A DNA stretch of 64,000 nucleotides from Paraconiothyrium sp. Pb-2020 (Eukaryota > Ascomycota > Dothideomycetes > Pleosporales > Didymosphaeriaceae): assembly GCA_022419385.1 (NCBI GenBank), contig JAJUBI010000006.1:2604001-2668000 (forward strand), written 5' to 3'. Positions 44,520 to 54,653 of this stretch are shown here, in pieces. A program made the translations under genes and the position numbers. The notes beneath the pieces are model-generated. The model made no database searches, was not told the DNA's origin, and was given only the letters and a program-made list of their open reading frames with translations. The number at the start of each line of letters is the position of its first letter. Position 1 is the stretch's first letter.

Positions 44520-47185
44520 ATGGCAAGCCCCAACCAGGAAGACATAGACACGCTCGTCGCGGTCTCAGGCCATCAAGTCGACAGAGAGCAAGCTGCGCAG
44601 GTGCTCAAGGTACAAGTCTCTCCCCGCGACGATGCTGCATCGGACTTACAGCCGAGTAGATATCGAGTAACAATGTCGAAACGGCGATGAACAAGATATT
44701 CGACGCCCTGGAAAGGCCGAACGGTATAACGGAGCTGGTGAAGCAGGGCGACACAACCTGGGACGGCACTGCCTTTGGGGGCTTAAGCGGGTATGGTCCA
44801 TACCAGGAAGCCAATACTAATACCAATGCCAATCTCCCCAGTACGTTTTCCGCGTGTACAGTCTGTTGCGCGTACTCACATGTTCCACACAGCATTTCAT
44901 ATCGATGCCACAAACGTCGACGATCCCAACAGTGGAGCTTTCAGTGCAGCGCCCACCAGGCCGCCGTCGCGAAATAGCCAGCGCCCCGGGTCCGCAATGT
45001 CCACGCACATGGGCGACGTGCCAATGCAGAGTTCGTTCTACTCCGAGGATGGATCATGGCATAATATCGAGCCACTGACTGGGTTCTCAGGCGTCGAAAG
45101 TGGTCAGGAATCGGGCGTAGTAGACAACGCAGGTACCGCAGGAGTCCTCCGTCCCGCTACCCAGAACTACTATGACAGCGCCTCGTGGGCATTGGTCCCT
45201 GCTACGAAGAGTACTGAATACATTCCAGATGCTTCTTTGCACGATCAAATTCGGAAAGATAAACCTGGCTTCATTAAACCAGCCGTGGGCGACAACCACC
45301 TACCTGCACTGATAACGATGCTGAATTCCATCCCTCTTATTCGAAACACGCTACTCGCTCCGGAGATCTCGGCTGTCGATTATTGGCGGGGCGAAGACTG
45401 GTGGAAAGGCAACGCCTCTGCCTCTTCCATCACCCTGAGTGACGATATTGGATCCGAAGCTGATTCAGAATTGGAGCTGCTGTACGAAGTTCAGCGCCTC
45501 ATGGCCTTCTTAGACTCCAGCGAAAGGACATACGCAAGTCTTGAATCACTTGTCCAGCTCGACGCGTGGGCTCAACCCAGCTTCTCATCTCCAGATGAGC
45601 ATACGCAAAACGACCTAGTAAAGTTCCTCATGAGGTGGAGCTCAATGTATCAAAACCACGTCTCGACTGCTTCATTGGGGGGCGTACTATGCTCTGATGT
45701 CAATGTCAACGGCCAGAATCAAGGGAGCCATGTGCTGGAAGTCGATATGGGCTCCATTGACCCAATATCGGCTGAGCCCACTCTGTATGACTACATTGAT
45801 GAGCTACTCTTCACAGAGTTTGGTAGTGCCCACATCACAAAGCCAAGCAGCGTTCTCATTCTGTCGCTTCAACCTAGAGGGTCAAAGCGCAAATGCAAGA
45901 TCCCTGCTATTCTCTACGTGGATAGGTACCTCGAGGAGAATCGGCCGGCAGTCGAGGCGAATTTCAGTGACAGGAAGAAGTACACTGAAATATTGTCAAC
46001 ATTAGATGCGAAGGTGGAGGACCTCAAGTATCACACGCCGCAGAAAGTTCAATATCCCAAAAAGATGGAGACTTTGACACTTCTGAAGAACAGCATGAGG
46101 GCATTTGAATCAAGTTCCGAGGCAATGACGAAGAGTTCTCGGGACACAGCGGTTCTCGCTCGCCTTCAGTCACTATGCGAGAAAGTTGAAAGGCAGCTGG
46201 CCGGTAAGTTTCGGCTCACCACTTGTCGGATCCCTTTGATTGACAATTAGCAGAATTGGAAGAGCAAAAGAAAAAAGCGAAGGAAGCCCTCGATGGAATC
46301 GCCCAGCTTTTCCGGGCACCAATGGAAGGATCCAGCTCAGAGACAGATACATCAGGACACGACACCCAGCACAAGTTTAAACACCCATACAGGCTTTGTG
46401 GAGTTGCGAAATCTAAGACCGAGTACTATATTTGCCATCCGGTGAAGGAGCCTGGATATCTGGAACATGACCATGCGTGGTGGCATATCAAATATGAGCT
46501 GCCAAACTCAAACTCCAGCTCCGAAGAACCTGCCTCCATAACGCGAGATTGGAAAGACATCACCGATGTGCTCAACGACGTGAGTAAGATTAGCGAAAGC
46601 ACCGTCCTCGTGTATGGAAATGACGCCGCCTTCTCGCCCTCACTCACACCATTATCTTCAAAACTAGAGACATTCGTCAAGAAGGACAGTCTAAATTTCC
46701 AGCAACAAGTAGCGACGGCAGAGGCGGCATGGCTTGACCAGGGGCAGAATGAAGCAAATCAGGTAACTGGAGACTGGTTCGAAGGAGGTGATGGGTGGCA
46801 CAATGATGTGAATGCTAAGCAAGGCTACCAGAAGGACACGTTCGAATCCACACTATCGAGTAAGACTCTCACACCGGAGACCGATCCTAATCCCCCCGCG
46901 TACCACGACGAGGACGACGTAATCAATATCACACTCTCGCCGGAACACGAACATGAACAACCGATGGAGATGCAGGAGATCAACGGCGGAATATCGGCAT
47001 GGACGGGCGCTAGTAATGCCTCAAGTGAGACGGTGGGGTTGGAGCCGATGTCTGATGTTGTGCCGAGTGATGGGAGGGAGAGCAGGGCTAAGAATCGTGC
47101 GGAGGATGTGCTAATGGCGGACGCAGGGACGGCCGAGGAGGGGAGAACGGAGCATATCGAGGTTGTGGAAAAGAAAGGGGGTTAG
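44520..47185 (+). CDS. Fungal UBA-like ubiquitin-interaction protein
   Basis: Four exons, 44520-44609, 44660-44840, 44893-46203 and 46254-47185, giving 837 residues. All three introns are about 50 nt, GT-AG and in frame. The first 45 residues form a UBA-like three-helix unit (VSGHQVDREQAAQVLKISSN, then NVETAMNKIFD), spanning intron 1. The body contains segments typical of a fungal family annotated as ubiquitin-interaction proteins related to USP25/28-type deubiquitinases (GLKPA-like GFIKPAVGDNHLPALITMLN, PEISAVDYWRGEDWWKG, FLDSSERTYASLESLVQLD). I do not see the Cys and His boxes of an active USP, so it may be a catalytically dead or accessory protein. A coiled coil (near 46125-46290) and an acidic Ser-rich tail follow. 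Probably cytosolic or nuclear. Confidence 0.8.
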
Positions 47186-47438
47186 CGGTTCTCTTTTGGA
47201 ACCTAGAGGGAGGGTCAAATGGGAACGGGGATCCTTGCATTTACGCATGGTTTCAGGCTCATTGAGTAGGCTTCGTGTATTAGGGGTCCCAGCAGGGGAT
47301 ATTGTTCTCTAGTGTACATTGCATTGGCTTGATGTGTACCTCAGTCGCCCGGCAAGGTCGCCGGCGCAACAGCATTTTCAATTCTCCCAACACTTTTTTT
47401 GCTCCCACGCTTGCTCTTTAGTAGTCGTCCAAAAGGGC
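47186..47438. other. Short convergent intergenic gap
   Basis: 3' flanks of the UBA-protein gene and the kinase gene, 253 bp. Nothing else seen. Confidence 0.5.
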
Positions 47439-48605
47439 TCAAAGCTCTGGTCTAAATCTCTTCTCCAGCCCTCGAAATACTGGCAGACCAAAGAGCACCT
47501 CCCACTTACTCTCGGTAGCAGCTTTCAGCACCTCCTTCCCAACCACCACAAGGTCCTGTGTGCCTGCACGATCTGTCCATTCGACTCGCGTGGGCCAGAA
47601 GGCTACGTGGACGCCCCAATGGATGGCGAGACGGCGAAACCATTGCTTATCTGGGAATGGATGGGTAGAGGACAAGGAAAGACGAGTAGAGAGGTACGCG
47701 TTCAAAACCGCAGAGAGGAGTCCGCGGTTGCCGCAGAACCGGTCAAGTAGGAAGGACTCGGCGCAGAATTGGGCCAAGTCTGTAGCGCTCGTTCCCCTCC
47801 TCGTCATTTCCCAATCGACAATTGTAAGCTCTACCTTCCTCTCCCCTTCTCCCTTCTTCATTTCTGAGGAGTAAGAACGGGGGCTTACCAGCACGTTACC
47901 GGGCCAAAAGTCCCCGTGGCAGATGCACTCGTTGTCGTGCGCCAGCTGACTCCCATACGCGTCGTTGATCTGCTGCCCAAGTTCGATATCTTCATCAGGA
48001 AGGTCAATGAAGTCTGCGTAGCGCGGAATGTTGCTTCCGCCACCGTATGCTGCGAAGGCCGTGGAGAGGTTCGTGTAGCAATGGCGGTAGATGTTGACTG
48101 CTACTTTGTTGTTTTGCTCAAGATTTTGGGTACTAGGGTCGAGAGATAACGGCGTGGAAGCTGTGCAGGCGTGCAGCGTGGCGAGCCAGGTGCCCAAAGA
48201 CGCGCCGACTGAAGGGATGTCGAGTGCGGAGTCGGTATATGCATCTTTCAGATGCATCTCCCCAACATCTTCAATACCCAGCAATTTCTTCTCTCGATCG
48301 TAGCTTTTTACGCCTACAACGCGGACACTGGATCCAAGCTGTTGTTTTTTTAGTAATGGTGGAAGGAGCTCGAGGATCCGGTCTTCGTAGTCCATTCTGC
48401 TGGGGTCAAAGGCGAAAGACGTGTTGGAGTGAAGGTAAGGCGCTGCATGTTTGTAAATCGTAGTTTTCCCGCTTGGACAGGTAACACGGTAGACGTAGTT
48501 TGCGGAGCCGCCGGTGAGAAGGGCGACGGAGGCGTGGGGGATGGAGTGGGAGCTTAGGTAGGCAGAGAGGCCGTGTTCGGTAGTTAGGTCGTAGTTGGAG
48601 GACAT
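47439..48605 (-). CDS. APH-fold small-molecule kinase
   Basis: Open frame of 388 residues. The aminoglycoside-phosphotransferase fold is clear: nucleotide loop LLTGGSANYVYRV near residue 30, the lysine of IYKHA, the catalytic loop CHGDFWPGNVLV near residue 235, and the metal-binding DWE of LTIVDWEMTRRG. Fungal members include kinases of small metabolites such as methylthioribose, choline or fructosamines; substrate is not readable here. A stretch between GNVL and LTIVDWE carries possible splice sites (GTAAGC at 47888 downward, acceptor ending at 47829); removing these 60 nt keeps the frame and deletes a Lys-rich insert, giving 368 residues. Both versions are reasonable. Cytosolic; no signal peptide. 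Confidence 0.87.
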   Translation of the reverse strand: MSSNYDLTTEHGLSAYLSSHSIPHASVALLTGGSANYVYRVTCPSGKTTIYKHAAPYLHSNTSFAFDPSRMDYEDRILELLPPLLKKQQLGSSVRVVGVKSYDREKKLLGIEDVGEMHLKDAYTDSALDIPSVGASLGTWLATLHACTASTPLSLDPSTQNLEQNNKVAVNIYRHCYTNLSTAFAAYGGGSNIPRYADFIDLPDEDIELGQQINDAYGSQLAHDNECICHGDFWPGNVLVSPRSYSSEMKKGEGERKVELTIVDWEMTRRGTSATDLAQFCAESFLLDRFCGNRGLLSAVLNAYLSTRLSLSSTHPFPDKQWFRRLAIHWGVHVAFWPTRVEWTDRAGTQDLVVVGKEVLKAATESKWEVLFGLPVFRGLEKRFRPEL

Positions 48606-50018
48606 AGTGAAATTGTTTCGGCGGTGTAGATGCGAAAGACACCCTTTCTCGATATTTCTTGTTCAGATTACTACTGACGGCTTTTTCTATTGTACTAAAG
48701 ATTGAACGATTAGTCGTCCTTCTTCGAGGTCTTTATATTGTAGAGAGCTCTGACGTTCCCTTTCTGTCTTGCTCGGCTGCATGGATTATTGATGAAGAAC
48801 GTATTCCCTTGCAAGGACCACTGCTTGGTAAATTGCCACTATCTCGGGTTCCTCGTATTGCAATGGTGCAGGATGAGTCATGTGCCAAGTCATGCAGCGT
48901 GAATTGGTGGGGTATGTCGCCGATGCCAACTCTATACATGGCTTAGCGACATGCTCGCCAATTTGGGGAGAATCCCAAACACCGGGCAATCACAGCAGGA
49001 GTACTACCACCAGGTTCATGCTCATGTTCACGACAAGGCAAGATTCTGCAACAATTAAATCGAATGTTACAGGCAAGCATGGGGGATCGCAGTGCCACGA
49101 TGGCAGCCTGCCTCAACCGCATTCTCTCAGAACTTTCAGTGTATTAAGCGTGTTTCATTCTCGGCTACGAGGCAGAGAGATGCTATAAGAGAGATTGAAA
49201 TTTGTGTCGTGTCTTGTATTCGTGAGGCTGATAACCCACAAGCGTCACACCTCCGATCAACACTAATCAACATCCTGAACCACTTGACACTATCCACAGT
49301 ATGTCACTTGAAAACAATAACTGCAACGTTGACATTATTTGCTATACATATTCCTACATGATTCAACTAGTATGAACACCTTTGCTCTTGTTTATCAGAA
49401 CAGTCGCAAATGCTCCCTAACTATAGCAGTTAAGCTGCTAGCCTCACGATACTCAGGCATACTGCTGAAACACGATTTGTTGCTCGGGGCAGAAACGGAA
49501 GTGATTGTAGTCCTCTTCTGTACCAGATCCGCTCATCATATTCTACACCGACCTCAAGTGCCCGGGCTATACCACACTGATTCACCCATTCCTCGGTTAT
49601 CCTGAGCATTAAAGGGAAGCCATGGCTTCTCGCACGCCCACTCACTTATAATCGCACTTATTGATATCATAATTCGTCTAAGCTGGCTATGTCAACCAAC
49701 CCAGCGCATCGCTTCGTGTTCACATTCATTCATCTGCTCCACCTCTTCACTCCTCCTGCCCCGACCGAAACGTGTAAATCTTCTGAAAACTTTGTGCAAA
49801 GAATGCCAGACAAGCCTCCCGCGTGGTAGAACACCGAAGTGAAGTAATCCGCCCGAACGCCCTTCGCTCAACCTGAGCGCCTAGCTTAAATTGCCCATGA
49901 ACTATTATTGGAAAATGAGAATGCGGACTGGTCTGACAGGCGCTTCATCGAGATGCTTGCGTCGTCACGCTGGCTCTACGTACGTGGTCATGTGATTTGA
50001 CGAGACCGCATGCATCAC
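48606..50018. other. Intergenic region, no gene seen
   Basis: About 1.4 kb with the promoter of the kinase gene (reading toward it) and the 3' flank of the DnaJ gene. Short frames on both strands lack recognisable content. Confidence 0.5.
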
Positions 50019-51346
50019 TCACAGTATTTGCTTGAGCTGCTCTTTTTGTTGTGCTGTGAGCGACTTAGGGAACTTGATGCGCACACCAATGACAAAGTCA
50101 CCGCGCTCGTTCGGCTTCTTGCTCTTGGGCATGCCAAGGTTGGGGAAGCGCTCCGTGAAGTCGGGACCTGTGGGACCACCACTGCGAACCGGGACTTGTT
50201 TACCGTCGATGGTTTGGACGGTTCGTGACCAGCCTGTTAGGGCTTCTTTGAGGTCGAGCTCGATAATGTGCTTGATGTCGTCGCCTTCGCGAGTGAACAG
50301 GGGATGTCCCTTCTGCTTGATGTTAGCCTGAATCCTAGAGGATTGGGTATGGGTTGGCTTGCCTCTGACACAAGGAAGTGCAAATCCTGCGTACCACCCT
50401 CGACCTGATCGCCAACATCCGAAAATTTGATCTTGCTGCCAGCCTTCAAGCCCTTCTTGATTGGCACTTCGAGAATCCGATCCTGTGTGCTCTGTTTCCC
50501 AGTTGCTTGATCGTACGTCTTACGCTTGATCTTCATCTTCTTCGTCGTGCCATTGAACAACTCCTCAAGCGACACTGGCAAAGGCTTCTCCACAACAGTT
50601 ACTTCCGGTGCCGGCGCTCTCCTCCCACCCTCGAATCTTGACCCACCAGGGCCTCTTCTCTTCGAGCCTCCACCGAGACCTCCAGGCATGCCTCCCATAC
50701 CGAAGCCACCGAAGCCGCCATCGTCGTCGTCAAACATGCCCCCTCCCTGTCCGCGCATGAACTCGGCGAATATGTTTTCGGCGTTCGAAAAATGGAACCC
50801 GCCCGGGCCGCCTCCTCCACCGCCAGTGTTGAAGTGGAACGTCCGCGTGCCACCAGGCATGCCGCCCGCAGATGTGAAGGGGAAGCCACCGCCAGCTCCT
50901 TCGAACGGGTTACCGCCTTCGAAGCCTGCACCTTCCTCTGGTGGGGGGGCCCCGCCTCGCAATAGGAATTCAAGGCCGAACTGGTCATACGTCTTGCGCT
51001 TTTCGGGGTCGGAGAGGATTTCGTAGGCCTGGGACACCTCTGCCACAATGTCAGTCTATGCGTCCACTGCAGATAGGAAAAATGGCGCTCTTTTACCTTT
51101 GAACTTCTCGGAAGCAGACGGATTGTCCTTGTTCTTGTCGGGGTGCCATTTCAGTGCTGCTTTCCGGTATGCTTTCTTGATCTCATCTTGCGTCGCGGAA
51201 CTTGAGATACCTAAGTGTGCATGTTAGCAAGCACTGTATGCGGTTGGCTAAGTGTGGTACTGGAAGGCTGGGAAAGCTGCAAAGAGCAGAGGGGCACGCA
51301 AGCAGACTTACCTAACGAATCGTACAGCTTAGTCTCCTTGACCATT
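50019..51346 (-). CDS. Type II (class B) DnaJ co-chaperone, Sis1/DNAJB1-like
   Basis: Four exons read downward: 51346-51313, 51210-51097, 51039-50363 and 50312-50019, giving 372 residues. The J domain starts MVKETKLYDSLG and carries the HPD triad at 34-36 (KWHPDKNKDNPSASEKFK). A Gly/Phe-rich region with DDDDGGFGGFGMGGM follows and there is no cysteine zinc module, so it is class B. The C-terminal substrate domains are present (PLPVSLEELFNGTTKKMKIK, GDDIKHIIELDLKEALTGW, GDFVIGVRIKFPKSL). Such proteins deliver clients to Hsp70 and stimulate its ATPase; yeast Sis1 is the essential cytosolic and nuclear member. The last intron appears to begin with GC (GAG then GCAAGC, at 50362) and ends at a tandem NAGNAG acceptor, so an extra Gln may be included in part of the mRNA. 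Confidence 0.93.
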
Positions 51347-51989
51347 CTGAATATTACTGTGCAGCTAAGGACCGAGTAATGTGTGTCGTGTTTGTGTCTG
51401 AAAACTTGCTCTAGGTGGTGCAGAAGGTTGCGGTGTGCTTTATTACTTGCATTGGGTATCTCCCCACCGTTTGGGCGGTCAGTGCGTCTTCCGCGCAGAC
51501 GTCAGAGCTAGCCCGTGCGTAGGAGAAGCTTCGAGAAGCTTCAGTCACGAGCATGTACATCAATTGGGCATACATGGAATAGCGAAACATTTCACAATTG
51601 TTAATATTCATATCTTCGAAATTGACGGATCCACGTTCGAGACTCTACACCAAGCCTCCTTGGATGGCCTCCGTCGTTCTCGCATTGTGCCATCTGCCCC
51701 AACTAACCGGAATGCTCCGAACTCCACCAAGTAACCCATAACGCCGATATCGACACGCTGTCGTATGCTACAAAGCAGTGAAAAGTCGAGGTATCCTGAC
51801 AAGTTTTACATGCGCTTGCAGGGCCACAGTGCGGCGTATGCCTGCCAGAGACCTTGAGAACCCGGCATTACCCCAGGGCCGGTAAATGATAGGCTAACAA
51901 AGTCTTGGTTGGGACTGTAGGCTCGCAATCGCCGAATCGGTCGCGTACTTTTTGTATGTCAACAAGATTGATCCACGTTATTCAAACGT
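51347..51989. other. Intergenic between DnaJ and CBF5
   Basis: Promoter of the DnaJ gene and 3' flank of CBF5. Around 51500-51548 there are GAAGCTTC-type repeats (GAGAAGCTTCGAGAAGCTTC), alternating units that resemble heat-shock elements (nGAAn/nTTCn). They lie about 180 bp upstream of the DnaJ start, where a heat-shock factor site would make sense. Confidence 0.5.
51521..51543 (-). promoter_or_regulatory. Possible heat-shock element upstream of DnaJ
   Basis: The run GGAGAAGCTTCGAGAAGCTT contains GAAGCTTC twice in tandem, giving alternating GAA and TTC blocks as in binding sites of Hsf1. It lies about 180 bp before the DnaJ start codon. Hsf control of Sis1-type genes is known in yeast; here the spacing of the blocks is not perfectly the 5-bp consensus, so this is a suggestion. 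Confidence 0.4.
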
Positions 51990-53626
51990 TTAGTCGGAAT
52001 CTTCAGATTCATCGCCGCCCTTCGATTTCCTCTTGGCCTTTTCGGTCTTTTTGAGCTCTTTCGCCTCCTTTCTTGCCTTCTTTGCGGCCTTGCGAGCAGC
52101 TTTGTCATCGGTAGTCTCGTCTTCATCACCACGGCTCTTGCGCTTTTTGCTCTTGGCAACCTCAGCTTCGGCCTCAGCCTCTCCATCGGCGTCCAGACCC
52201 GTTGGCGGGACAGGAGGAGCTGCAAGGACCTCGCTAGTAGTCGTAGTCTCACCCATGGTAACATCGGCGGATCCTTGGTTCTGCTGGTCATAGTCCTTGT
52301 AGCCGGTTGTCCAAGTAGCAGGCGTCTTCTCGTTGGTACGGCCGAATTTCTATGACCTTTTAGTCGCTGTTTCAGGCGCGTGTGTAGTGATGTACTTACG
52401 TCAAGGGTACCGTTCTCCTTCATCTTCTTCTTCTCGGTCGCGACAGGACCCAAGCCCCATCGTCGTGGGTACAGGTCGCGCTCCATAATGACACGCTTGA
52501 TGCGTGCAACGACACCGTGATCGCAGGAAGACATCTCTACAGCAGACATCTGCGCATAGGCGAGAGCAATAGCCTCACCTTTGGTGGTCATGAGGACGAT
52601 TTCCTCGTGAAGCTCGATGCCCTTCTCGAAGCGAAGTAGACCGGGAATCATGAGCTTGGCACCATAGCAAATGGCGTTGACCGAGCTGTCCTTCACAACG
52701 ATGCGCTTGTAGCTGGTCAACAAAGTTTCCAGCGGCGAGATGACGTAGCGCAGATATTCCTCGTCGCGGTTGTTGTCCTGCATCCACTGCGCATCCATAA
52801 CGTCGTGCAGGGTTACCATGTCCTTGGACTCATCCATGGCTCCAGACCTCACACGTCGCAGCTCCTGCATGTGTGCACCAACACCCAAAAGCAGACCCAA
52901 ATGCACACACAGTGTTCGGATGTAAGTTCCTGCCTCGCAGCTCACCCAGAACACACCAAGCTGTCTCTCGTTGTCGAACTCGTACAGCTTGCTCTCGTGG
53001 ATAGTGCGGATACGGAGCTGGCGCTTAACAGCGGAAATGAGCGGCGGTCGCTGGAAGAGGGCACCGGTGAGTGTCTCCAGAGCGCGAGCAAATTGAGCCT
53101 CGCCACCGGGGAGCTTGTCGTGCAGGCGGATAACGCAAACATACTCCTTTCCGGCTCCCTGCTGAGACTTGACCAGACGGGTTGCGCGGTCGATGCAGAC
53201 GATGAGGCAGCCAGTGACCTTGGGATCGAGAGTACCGCTGTGGCCAGTCTTCTCCACCCTGGCGTTCTGTTAAATCTACAACTACCATTGATGCTTGAAG
53301 CAAAGTACCTTAAGATGCGCTTGATCCAAGCTACAACCTCGTGGGAGGAGGGGTTCGACGGCTTGTCAAGGTTAATGACACCTGAGCTAACATATTGCTT
53401 CAGGTCACGAGCATGTGGCGAGCATCCTGCGGGAATAGGAGTGAAATGCGCGGTTCGGACGAGCACTGCGCAAAGTTAGTCGCGTGTGTGGAAGCTATAG
53501 CAGGAGCTGCATACAGTCGCTGTAATTTTTGAGCAGCAGTGGCCAGTCGCTGGTGTCAATGGGAGCAGCAGCAGCCTCTGGCTTGATTGTGTAGTCGGGT
53601 GCGGAATCAGGTCTCACGAGCGCCAT
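51990..53626 (-). CDS. CBF5: H/ACA snoRNP pseudouridine synthase CBF5 (dyskerin)
   Basis: Four exons read downward: 53626-53515, 53465-53309, 53258-52400 and 52349-51990, giving 495 residues; all introns are 49-50 nt and in frame. After an N-terminal dyskerin segment (SDWPLLLKNYSD, LVRTAHFTPIPAGCSPHARD, SSGVINLDKPSNPSSHEVV) the TruB catalytic domain follows, with D101 in HSGTLDPKVTG as the catalytic aspartate. A PUA domain covers roughly 265-345 (SVNAICYGAKLMIPGLLRFE). The C-terminal tail is rich in Lys-Glu and Lys-Ala repeats, as usual. CBF5 isomerises uridine to pseudouridine in rRNA, guided by box H/ACA RNAs, with Nop10, Nhp2 and Gar1 in the nucleolus. Reading straight through the last intron gives a spurious Arg-rich tail that should not be annotated. 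Confidence 0.97.
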
Positions 53627-54065
53627 TTTATCGTCAGGAAGTCGTCGTTAGCACTGTAGTCGGTAGCTCTTGCCTGCAGTCGCGATGGAGAATCGAATAT
53701 TTTCTTAGCGCGCTAGAGCGGGAAGGAACAACTTTGTTGCGAGGCAGGTGCGCCAAGCCACATCAGACCCACCTTCGTGCGCGGTGGCGGGGTGCTACAA
53801 TTCACGACATACTCATCCATCTTCAGCTGATTTTATACAAAACAACGGAAGTCTCAAACGGTATCATCACAGGACTTCAAATACACAAAAGGATCGAAGT
53901 TGCTTTTGCTGATTATAATACATAACAGGCCGTATAAAATATCGTAAAATCATCAAGCATGGTGCAGCCATCTTGCTGCTGCGCTCCCATTACCATTGAG
54001 CGCCGTCGAAAGACTCGCTGCGTCATCCTGCGCGTTCGTCTCTCTTCGAATCAATGCGAGCCGGC
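53627..54065. other. Intergenic region upstream of CBF5
   Basis: CBF5 promoter and the 3' flank of the secreted protein gene. AT-rich around 53825-53950. No gene seen. Confidence 0.5.
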
Positions 54066-54653
54066 CTAGCCACACTTGGTTGCCGCGTTAGTGACACGGC
54101 AACCAAGCAAGGCACCGTTGACAGCATATTCTGGCGCTCGTCCCGCCCGACTATATTTACAATCAGCTGTTGTACTATTCCATGTACTGTCAGAACTCAC
54201 CACTGGTCGGCCGTCGGCGAGCAGCAGGTGTCGCGAGCCTGCTCCAAACAGGTTGCGTGCGCCTTGTGGTTGACCTCAACATCTGTCGTACCATTGGGGT
54301 TGGTGTTGAAGATGCAAATCTAAACGTGATGCCCAGATTAGCCAAAGCTCCTACGATTTGCATATAGAAACATGGAAACTCACTCTCGCGCTGCCCAGCT
54401 CCCACGTGTACCAGCCACCAGCTCCGATGAAGTCGTTAGCATCTGGAGTTTGTTGAAGGAACCATGTCCGCATAGATTCGACATCAGATTTGTTGAATGG
54501 CGTGACGAGGCCTTGAACGCAGGTAGGGTGTGTCGTGTCAATCTGCCGTGTGGTGAGGATACCACCCTCGGACTGTACCGGAGTCCCACTGGCCAAGTGT
54601 GCGGCACCTAGAAGAGCTGTACAGACGGACGTGAAGAGCATGACGAAGTTCAT
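54066..54653 (-). CDS. Small secreted cysteine-rich protein
   Basis: Three exons read downward: 54653-54384, 54319-54201 and 54150-54066, giving 157 residues. The signal peptide is clear (MNFVMLFTSVCTALLGAAHLASG). The mature part has eight cysteines: one in THPTCVQG, then ICIFN, ATCLEQ, DTCCSP, the residue formed at the second junction (DQ-C-RAG), GCRV and the final KCG. Even number and spacing fit a disulfide-bonded extracellular protein. Introns of 64 and 50 nt are GT-AG; the second removes a stop and creates a cysteine at the junction, which supports it. If it were retained the protein would end after TADQW with 130 residues. No family recognised; such proteins are often expressed in host or substrate contact, but no role can be assigned. 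Confidence 0.72.

Noticed and set aside
51959..53257. 432-codon version of CBF5 with an Arg-rich C terminus
   Set aside because: Comes from reading through the intron at 52350-52399; splicing restores the usual Lys/Glu-rich tail starting KFGRTNEKTP.
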